A model generated the notes under the pieces. It was given only the letters and a program-made list of their open reading frames with translations, was not told the DNA's origin and ran no database searches. 64,000 bases of DNA from Polynucleobacter finlandensis (GTDB lineage: Bacteria > Pseudomonadota > Gammaproteobacteria > Burkholderiales > Burkholderiaceae). Below are positions 39,187-46,019 of the stretch, one piece after another. The translations under genes and the position numbers were made by a program. The DNA lies in assembly GCF_018881755.1 (NCBI RefSeq), contig NZ_JACVPS010000005.1, positions 62,001 through 126,000 on the forward strand. Reading direction: 5' to 3'. The first letter of the stretch is position 1; the number at the start of each line of letters is the position of its first letter.

Positions 39187-40166
39187 TCACCCCCTTCTGG
39201 AGAGCGGATTTTGCTAAAGCGCCTAACGAACAAACCAGCCAAACCCTTCGGGGCAGATACCACAATAACAACAAAGATAATTCCAATAACGATATGATGA
39301 TGGACGGTCCAGGTTCCAATAATTGATTTAAATGATGTCAAAAGCACACTGCCCAATATTGGTCCTATCAACGTGCCAACGCCACCGAGAACAACTGTCA
39401 CCACCGCATTTCCAGAAACGCTAAAGAACATTAATTCTGGTGATACAAAGCCCCTTAACATAGGATAGAGGGCGCCTGAGACTGAGGCCACAACAGCGGC
39501 CAATACAAAAGCAACTTGTTTAGGTCCTTTAGATTTATAACCTATGTATGGCAGGCGATCTTCGTTTGATCTGATCGCATGCCAAAGTGATCCCATTGGT
39601 GTGGTGAGGAAATACTTTAAAAGAGCGTATAAGCCGCCAATAGTTAAAAATGTAATGACAAAAAATGTCCCGGGTTGACCAGCATCGAGAGACCCAAAAG
39701 GAGTCCAGATTTGCAAAATTGGTACTCCCATCATGCCGTCAGATGCGCCAAGGCTACGTGTGTTGTAGACAACCTTCGCGGCTACTTGTGCCAGCCCAAA
39801 AGTAATTAAAGCGAAGTAGACGCCCTTTGATCTTAGGGCAATAAAACTAGCAACCCAACCCAACACAAGAGAAGCTAATGCAACAATTCCAATTGCCAGA
39901 AGAAAAGATGGAGAAATCTCCTTTAGAACCACGGCAGACAAGTAGGCTCCAAAACCAAAATATAGTGCCTGGCCAAGCGATAGTAGACCAACAATTCCTA
40001 ACAATAGATCAACAGACATAGCAAGGCCACCAAAAATCAATGCCTCTGTAGCCAATCTTAGAAAAAAGGTATCACCAAGGATCGCCCCAACAATAAACAA
40101 CACAACAGCAGAAGTTAGCAACAGCAGCTCTATAAAACGAATTGCTCTGGATCGCGGATTAAGCAT
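39183..40166 (-). CDS. ABC transporter permease, LivM type
   Basis: A 327-residue inner-membrane permease of the importer, with about nine or ten hydrophobic helices. GFGAYLSAVVLKEI and GGVGTLIGPILGSVLL are motifs of BPD_transp_2 permeases; the latter is the cytoplasmic ATPase-contact loop region. It overlaps the LivH gene by 8 nt. Confidence 0.92.
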   Translation of the reverse strand: MLNPRSRAIRFIELLLLTSAVVLFIVGAILGDTFFLRLATEALIFGGLAMSVDLLLGIVGLLSLGQALYFGFGAYLSAVVLKEISPSFLLAIGIVALASLVLGWVASFIALRSKGVYFALITFGLAQVAAKVVYNTRSLGASDGMMGVPILQIWTPFGSLDAGQPGTFFVITFLTIGGLYALLKYFLTTPMGSLWHAIRSNEDRLPYIGYKSKGPKQVAFVLAAVVASVSGALYPMLRGFVSPELMFFSVSGNAVVTVVLGGVGTLIGPILGSVLLTSFKSIIGTWTVHHHIVIGIIFVVIVVSAPKGLAGLFVRRFSKIRSPEGGE

Positions 40167-41043
40167 TCTTCATGCCCCCATACAAGCCAGTGGGTTTGAA
40201 CATTAATACCAGAACCATCACGGCAAACACCAAAGGATCGGACCATACCGGTGAAATATATAAAGAAGATATAGATTGGAGTTGTGTCAATAAAATCCCA
40301 GCAATCACCGCACCCTTAATGCTCCCAAGCCCCCCTACTATGACAACGCTAAACGCCATCAGAATAAAGTCGCGACCCATAGTAGGAAAAACAGAGTAAA
40401 TCGGAGCAAGTAAAACACCTGCTAAGCCCGCCAAAGCTACACCAAAAGCAAAAGTCAATGCATAAACCCGCATAACTGGTATACCCAAAGAAGAACTCAT
40501 GTCCTTGTCATATGCTGCAGCCCTAACAATCGCACCCAACTGAGTTTTGTATATCAACACCCAAACCGACAAAATAAGTAATGCGCCAAATCCCATTAAA
40601 AATAAGCGGTAATTCGGAAACATCACTCCTAATATTTCGCTAGCGCCAGAGATCGGCGCACTAGGTTTGATAGGATTTGCCCCCCAGATGATCTTGTAAC
40701 TATCCTCCAAAACCATGGCGATACCGAACGTCAATAACAGGGTAAGAATATGGCGATCCTTATAGTGAAAAACTTTCTGAATCAAAAGCCTTTCCATCGC
40801 AAAACCAATTGGCACCAAAAGCAATGGAACCAATAATAGGCATACCCAAAATGAAACACCCATTGCAACCAGAGTTACGCTAAAGAAAGCTCCAGCAGCA
40901 TAAAACTCACCATGCGACATGTTAATTACATCCAGCAAACCAAAGATGATAGTTAAACCTAAAGCCATTAGGATTACAGCAACTCCAATGGAGAGCCCGT
41001 TGATTATCTGAGGCGCGTAAATATACTGCAAGCTTTCTAGCAT
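40159..41043 (-). CDS. ABC transporter permease, LivH type
   Basis: A 294-residue inner-membrane permease with about eight hydrophobic helices. The LLDVINMSHGEFYAAGAF motif near residue 35 and GGLGSIKGAVIAGILL are LivH signatures. It follows the binding-protein gene after 85 nt, a gap with a stem-loop. Confidence 0.93.
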   Translation of the reverse strand: MLESLQYIYAPQIINGLSIGVAVILMALGLTIIFGLLDVINMSHGEFYAAGAFFSVTLVAMGVSFWVCLLLVPLLLVPIGFAMERLLIQKVFHYKDRHILTLLLTFGIAMVLEDSYKIIWGANPIKPSAPISGASEILGVMFPNYRLFLMGFGALLILSVWVLIYKTQLGAIVRAAAYDKDMSSSLGIPVMRVYALTFAFGVALAGLAGVLLAPIYSVFPTMGRDFILMAFSVVIVGGLGSIKGAVIAGILLTQLQSISSLYISPVWSDPLVFAVMVLVLMFKPTGLYGGMKNA

Positions 41044-41085
41044 TGAAAAACCAATCCCATATTTAATATCAGTGACAGTAAAACC

Positions 41086-41115
41086 CCCTACACCCTCAAA
41101 TAAGAAGATGTAGGG
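41086..41115 (-). terminator. Stem-loop between the LivK-type and LivH-type genes
   Basis: CCCTACA at 41086-41092 pairs with TGTAGGG at 41109-41115 across a 16-nt loop. Read on the minus strand, GGGTTTT follows the hairpin. It lies directly after the binding-protein gene, where partial terminators or RNA-stabilising hairpins often make binding protein exceed permease. The stem is short, so this is moderate evidence. Confidence 0.5.
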
Positions 41116-41128
41116 AATTGATTACCCA

Positions 41129-42310
41129 TCAAAAACGAGTGCAAGTATCAGGGCCAATAGCCAGATCTGAGGGCACTTTACCAACAATATTGAACTCACC
41201 ATTCTCTACGCGAACCGCAAACATATCTTGCATAGCCTGATGATCACCTGCGCGCATCTTTTTCATTCCCTGCGGTGTTTGCCAGCTTAAATCGTTCATT
41301 GCTGCCCGAACTTTATCTGTCTCAGTAGATTTAGCCTTCTCAACAGCTGCTTTGTAGAAATATAGGAGTCCGTAGGAATCTGCGCCGTATAGATCAGGAA
41401 GCTTGCTATAAGCTTTTTGGAAATCTGCAACAAACTTTTTATTGGCTGGATTGTCTAATTTTGGTGAGTAGCCAACACCTGTCACAAATCCATTTGCAGA
41501 TTTACCAATGGCTCCCATATTTTGAGATGTAACCGTACCAGATGCACCAACAATAGTGACGCCTTTGTTAACGCCATATTCATCCATTTGTGAAAATAAC
41601 CTTACCGTATCATTGCCAGCAACCGAGGTATAAATTACATTTGGTTTTGCAGCTCTAACCTGACCGAAGTAAGGGGAATAATCCTTGTTATCTAATGGAG
41701 CAAAAACTTCACCAACATCCTTGGCACCCTTCTCAGTAGACGCCTTTTTAAAGGCAGAAACTGTACTTCTACCCATTTCATAATCTGGTCCAATAAAGAA
41801 AATATTCGCCTTGGGAATCTCTTTATCAACCCATGCCGCCAAGGCTGCTGATTGCATTCCAGCCCGTGCATTAACACGAAATACGTTTGGCGAACATTTA
41901 TCTGCTGTTATCGAGTCTGCAAAAGACACCGTAGTTGCAATCAGCTTATTGTTGCGTTCGGCAAGTTGACCTACCGCCAAAGTGGATCCTGAATTTACAG
42001 TCCCAGTTAAGAAATCAACTTTTTCAACTTGAAAAAGTTTTTCCGCCTTTTGAGTTGCAACAGCTGGATTTGCTTCTTCATCCTCATAAATCAAATCAAT
42101 TTTTCGACCACCAATACCGCCAGCAGCATTGATCTCTTTTGCGGCTAAATCTAACCCCATTTTTACCTGCTCACCAATCGGCGTATAAGTGCCTGATAGG
42201 GGCGTAACAACGCCAATCTTAATTGGGCTCGGTTGTGCAGAAACAAACGAAGCGCCAAGACTCAACGCTACTGCAATTGCGATTTTTTTTGTTTGAAATT
42301 GCTTTTTCAT
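41129..42310 (-). CDS. ABC transporter substrate-binding protein, LivK type
   Basis: A 393-residue periplasmic binding protein (Peripla_BP_6 fold) with a signal peptide of about 25 residues (SLGASFVSAQPS). The mature part starts PIKIGVVTPLSGTYTPIGEQV. Four to five aromatic and acidic pocket positions cannot be read reliably, so the ligand is unknown. The position between the furoate enzymes and the permeases suggests a furan carboxylate or another ring acid, not an amino acid; this is inference. Confidence 0.92.
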   Translation of the reverse strand: MKKQFQTKKIAIAVALSLGASFVSAQPSPIKIGVVTPLSGTYTPIGEQVKMGLDLAAKEINAAGGIGGRKIDLIYEDEEANPAVATQKAEKLFQVEKVDFLTGTVNSGSTLAVGQLAERNNKLIATTVSFADSITADKCSPNVFRVNARAGMQSAALAAWVDKEIPKANIFFIGPDYEMGRSTVSAFKKASTEKGAKDVGEVFAPLDNKDYSPYFGQVRAAKPNVIYTSVAGNDTVRLFSQMDEYGVNKGVTIVGASGTVTSQNMGAIGKSANGFVTGVGYSPKLDNPANKKFVADFQKAYSKLPDLYGADSYGLLYFYKAAVEKAKSTETDKVRAAMNDLSWQTPQGMKKMRAGDHQAMQDMFAVRVENGEFNIVGKVPSDLAIGPDTCTRF

Positions 42311-42331
42311 TATTTACGTCTCCTATAAAAA

Positions 42332-43141
42332 TTAACGGCCAACAAAATTGGGTTGACGTTTTCCATGGAAAGCCTCTACCCCTTCTTTGAAATCTTCTGA
42401 ATTACGCAAACGGCTATAACAATGTCCCTCAACTTCAATTGCAGTAGTTAACAAACAATCCTCAGTCTCATTAAGCATCTTTTTGGCTGTTCTTTGAGCT
42501 ATTGGAGAAAATGCTCGCAACTCATCTACCAACCTAGAAACAACATCAGCAAGTTCAGAGTCTGGAACACATTCTGTAGCTACACCCCACTCAAATGCTT
42601 GCTGCCCTTTAATGCGCCTAGAGCGCATGACGATGTCTTTCGTTCTCGTGATACCAACCATCTTTTGTAATCGTGCGGAACCACCAGAACCAGGAATCTG
42701 TCCTAATTTTTGCTCAGGTAGTGCGTATAGGGTTGATTCCGCTGCAATACGAAAATCACATGCCAGAGAAATCTCAAAGCCGACACCAAAACAATAACCA
42801 TGATTTGCTGCAATAACAGGTTTGGTGCAACGAGTTGGAGCGGCAATATTCCATGCTAATTTAGAAACATGCTCTGGGCTGGCCTCAAGAAACCCTTTGA
42901 TATCTCCACCGCTAGAAAAATGCTCGCCCTCAGCGCGCAATACGATAATGCGAACACGGTCATCTGCATCGAGCGCTTCAAATGTAGCCCTTAATTGATC
43001 TCGCTGTGGCATTTGGATCACATTAAATGGTGGCCGCTTTAAGACAATGTCGGCCCTTTGTTGAGATTCATTTATATCAACATAAAAACCATCTAAGTTA
43101 TCCAAAATAGCACTAAAGGGGTGTCGTAAATTTGTAGTCAT
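42332..43141 (-). CDS. hmfE: Crotonase-family protein, probable 2-oxoglutaroyl-CoA hydrolase (HmfE-like)
   Basis: A 269-residue enoyl-CoA hydratase/isomerase family enzyme. The oxyanion-hole segments are HFSSGGDIKGF and NHGYCFGVGFEISLACDF, and the PEQKLGQIPGSGGSARL stretch carries a catalytic Glu. In the furoate pathway HmfE acts on the product of 5-hydroxy-2-furoyl-CoA, releasing 2-oxoglutarate. The gene order A-B-C-D-E is the main reason for this call; by sequence alone only the family is certain. I prefer the ATG at 43141, 19 nt after hmfD; the frame continues upstream into hmfD. Confidence 0.8.
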   Translation of the reverse strand: MTTNLRHPFSAILDNLDGFYVDINESQQRADIVLKRPPFNVIQMPQRDQLRATFEALDADDRVRIIVLRAEGEHFSSGGDIKGFLEASPEHVSKLAWNIAAPTRCTKPVIAANHGYCFGVGFEISLACDFRIAAESTLYALPEQKLGQIPGSGGSARLQKMVGITRTKDIVMRSRRIKGQQAFEWGVATECVPDSELADVVSRLVDELRAFSPIAQRTAKKMLNETEDCLLTTAIEVEGHCYSRLRNSEDFKEGVEAFHGKRQPNFVGR

Positions 43142-43160
43142 ATTGTCTTTCAAGTGAAAA

Positions 43161-44696
43161 TTAAGCTCTTTCATATTCGCCAGCAACTAACAACCGTCGC
43201 AATACCTTGCCCACAGGGGACTTGGGGATTTCTTTTACAAATACATATTCCCGAGGGCGCTTAAAGTTAATTAAGTCTGATCCTCGACAATATTCATCTA
43301 ATGCCTGGGAATCTACTAAGCCAGAGGCTCTAATAAAAGCAACGACCTTTTGCCCCAACCGGTCATCCTTTAATCCAGCAACAGCCACCTCTCCAACAGA
43401 GGGATGTAAAGATAGAATGGATTCAATTTCAACTGGAGAAATATTTTCCCCACCAGAGATGATCATGTCATCTACTCGACCAGTCACAAACAGGTCGCCT
43501 GCATCGTCATAGTAGCCAGTATCACCAGTGAAAAACCAACCGTGACGTATCGATTTTTGATCCGCATCAGGTCGCTTCCAATATCCCTCGAAAGCCTCAT
43601 CACCAGATAAATCACAAATGATTTGACCTTCTTCTTTGAATGCTGCCAATTGCGTTGGCTGAGTTTGTTCTGAACCTTGATCTAATTTAACAACCCTAAT
43701 GCGAGCGTTCAAGCCTGCCTTACCAGCTGAACCAGGTTTTGCTACGGCATCTTGATTAATTGTGTACGTATATATTTCACTGGATCCATAATGATTCACA
43801 AATAAATCTGGTGCAAAAGCCTCGCTCAATCTCAGTAAAAGTGCGTCGTGCATTGGAGCGCCGGCAAATCCGAGCTTCTTCACAGAGGCAACTCTTTTTG
43901 AGGTAAAGTTTTTTGACTGCAACATATCGTGGTAGAGGGTAGGAACCAAGTACAAATGCGTAACCTTTTGAAGCTCAATAGCATCAATCGCCTTATCCAC
44001 ATCCCAGCGGGGCACAGCCACATAAGTACCATTGACAATACAAAGAGACAATAAGGTTCGAACGCCCATGGTGTGATAAAGCGGCATCACCCCAAGCGTT
44101 ACTTCGCCCATTGCGTATTGATTTTGAGCAACATGAGCTATACCCGCCGCCCTTTCAGCGCGCTGCTTTCTAGGGACACCTTTTGGCTTGCCAGTTGTTC
44201 CCGAAGTAAAAAGTATTACGGATACATCCTCAACCAGACCGTTTGCTAATGGGTCAACACCTGCATCAACTAACTGCTCAAAATAAAACTGATCCTTTAA
44301 GGGCTCTGCATCAGCACATAAAATAACCGGTATCAATCGTCCCGTCTCTGAGTCTTGGTAATTTTTTAGAGAGACCCCTTCTACAAAAGCCAACTTTACA
44401 TCAGTATTTTGAGCGCAAAAGTCAATTTCTTCAGGCTTGGATCTCCAGTTCAGCGGGACGATCGCAATACCCGCCATTTGGCATGCCCAGTGAATTGTCG
44501 CTGCCTCATAGCGGTTCTGCAAAATAGTCAGGATGCGATCTCCGCGCACTAAGCCCTGTTCATAAAAGAAGTGTTGTATCGCTCCAATATGAGGTGCCCA
44601 CTCAGCATATGAATATTGCTTGTCTCCGTCTACAATTGCCAGCCTTCCTGGCTCACGCTCAACTGCCTGCAAAAAGGTTCGACCTAAATCAAGCAT
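43161..44696 (-). CDS. hmfD: Acyl-CoA synthetase, probable 2-furoyl-CoA synthetase (HmfD-like)
   Basis: A 511-residue AMP-forming acyl-CoA ligase. It has the P-loop ILFTSGTTGKPKGVPRK, the YGSSEIYTY adenine-binding motif, FFTGDTGYYDDAG, the hinge VDDMIISGGENISPVEIE, and the C-terminal catalytic Lys in PKSPVGKVLRR. The ligase would activate 2-furoate to 2-furoyl-CoA. The ATG at 44696 has an AGGAG site 7 nt upstream and overlaps the hmfC gene end by 8 nt. Substrate is inferred from the neighbours. Confidence 0.85.
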   Translation of the reverse strand: MLDLGRTFLQAVEREPGRLAIVDGDKQYSYAEWAPHIGAIQHFFYEQGLVRGDRILTILQNRYEAATIHWACQMAGIAIVPLNWRSKPEEIDFCAQNTDVKLAFVEGVSLKNYQDSETGRLIPVILCADAEPLKDQFYFEQLVDAGVDPLANGLVEDVSVILFTSGTTGKPKGVPRKQRAERAAGIAHVAQNQYAMGEVTLGVMPLYHTMGVRTLLSLCIVNGTYVAVPRWDVDKAIDAIELQKVTHLYLVPTLYHDMLQSKNFTSKRVASVKKLGFAGAPMHDALLLRLSEAFAPDLFVNHYGSSEIYTYTINQDAVAKPGSAGKAGLNARIRVVKLDQGSEQTQPTQLAAFKEEGQIICDLSGDEAFEGYWKRPDADQKSIRHGWFFTGDTGYYDDAGDLFVTGRVDDMIISGGENISPVEIESILSLHPSVGEVAVAGLKDDRLGQKVVAFIRASGLVDSQALDEYCRGSDLINFKRPREYVFVKEIPKSPVGKVLRRLLVAGEYERA

Positions 44697-45183
44697 GCTT
44701 ATCTCCTTTTGCCTGCGTTCTAGTTGATGCAACTTCTAAAACCGCCTCAATAATTCCAACGTACCCAGTACAACGACATAGATTTCCAGATAAACCCTCC
44801 CGAACCTCTAAATCAGTAGGCATTGGGCTCTTCCTAAGCAAGTCTTCGGCGGAAATCAAAAATCCAGACGTGCAAAAACCACACTGTAGTGCATGATGCT
44901 TTTTAAAGGCAATTTGCAAATCAGACATTTCGCCGGACTTTGAAAAACCTTCTACCGTTTTTATAATGGCGCCATCGGCCTGACACGCAAACATCAGGCA
45001 AGAGCGAATAATTTCACCATTGACCTCAACCGTGCAAGCACCACATACACCATGCTCGCAACCTGCATGCGTGCCTGTTGCACCTAGATCATGACGAATA
45101 AAATCTAATAATGTGGTGCGTGACTCGCAATAGACTTCACGCTCAATACCATTTAAAGTTAATCTCACCAATTTATTCTTCAT
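44689..45183 (-). CDS. hmfC: Molybdenum hydroxylase [2Fe-2S] subunit (HmfC-like)
   Basis: A 164-residue small subunit of a xanthine-oxidase-family enzyme. The plant-type cluster is bound by Cys42, Cys47, Cys50 and Cys62 (CEHGVCGAC pattern), the second cluster by Cys101, Cys104, Cys136 and Cys138 (CGFC and CRC). It moves electrons from the molybdenum site to FAD. It lies 5 nt after the FAD subunit. The three-subunit enzyme would be 2-furoyl-CoA dehydrogenase, which hydroxylates C5 of the furan ring. Confidence 0.9.
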   Translation of the reverse strand: MKNKLVRLTLNGIEREVYCESRTTLLDFIRHDLGATGTHAGCEHGVCGACTVEVNGEIIRSCLMFACQADGAIIKTVEGFSKSGEMSDLQIAFKKHHALQCGFCTSGFLISAEDLLRKSPMPTDLEVREGLSGNLCRCTGYVGIIEAVLEVASTRTQAKGDKHA

Positions 45184-45188
45184 CGCAT

Positions 45189-46019
45189 TTAACCTCTTTT
45201 GAATTCCATGGCTTGTTTACAAGCACGCTTGCCAAGAGTTCGCATGAGGTGCCGACGCAAACCCGAAGTTGCGGTGGGATCCTCCCTCACCTCTGTTTCT
45301 GAAGCCAATTCATCGAGGAACTGATTCACTTGATCAAACGACTCAGCATTAATTTTATGGACCCGAGCAGTGTCATCTATTCCGCCAAAGCCAATGGTCC
45401 AACTATCCCCATCCTTGATAACAGCTACAGCAACTACTGCAAAATCTCCATGCCGATAACCAAACTCGGCAAAGCCATAGCCAGTTGCTGCTCCTGAAAT
45501 GGGAAAATGGACTGCCTCGATGAATTCATTCGTTTGTCGGTCAGTTTGAAGCGCTCCCAAGAAAAAATCTTTTGCTTTAACGATACGTCTTCTCTTTTTA
45601 CTAACCAAAGTAACCGAGCCATCCAACACTGCAAGCCCTAGGACCAACTCAGCACTTGGGTCTGCGTGAGCGATTGAACCGCAGACAGTTCCGCGATTAC
45701 GAATTGGAGTATGCGCAATCCAAGGGAGCATCATTGCCAACAAGGGCTGCGCCCGGGTAAGCTCATCCCAACCCTCCAATTCAGACTGTCTAACGCAAGC
45801 GCCAACTTCAAGAGATCTGCCTGAGATACCAAAACGTTTCAAACTAGCAACCTGATTGATATCAATTAAATGATCTGGGCTAGCTACTCTCATTGCCAAT
45901 ACCGGCACCAAGGTTTGACCGCCAGCAATAATTCGCGCATCGTCACCATATCTATCTAATAACTCTAGAATTTCATCTTTTGTGCTGACCTGATGCATTT
46001 GAAATGGGGCAGACTTCAT
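45189..46019 (-). CDS. hmfB: Molybdenum hydroxylase FAD-binding subunit (HmfB-like)
   Basis: A 276-residue FAD-binding middle subunit of a xanthine-oxidase-family enzyme. ARIIAGGQTLVPVLAMRV and IRNRGTVCGSIAHADPSAEL are the two FAD-binding motifs. I start at the ATG at 46019; it overlaps the large-subunit stop (ATGA) and has a G-rich ribosome site, while the frame further upstream lies inside that gene. The electron acceptor downstream of FAD cannot be read from the sequence. Confidence 0.9.
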   Translation of the reverse strand: MKSAPFQMHQVSTKDEILELLDRYGDDARIIAGGQTLVPVLAMRVASPDHLIDINQVASLKRFGISGRSLEVGACVRQSELEGWDELTRAQPLLAMMLPWIAHTPIRNRGTVCGSIAHADPSAELVLGLAVLDGSVTLVSKKRRRIVKAKDFFLGALQTDRQTNEFIEAVHFPISGAATGYGFAEFGYRHGDFAVVAVAVIKDGDSWTIGFGGIDDTARVHKINAESFDQVNQFLDELASETEVREDPTATSGLRRHLMRTLGKRACKQAMEFKRG

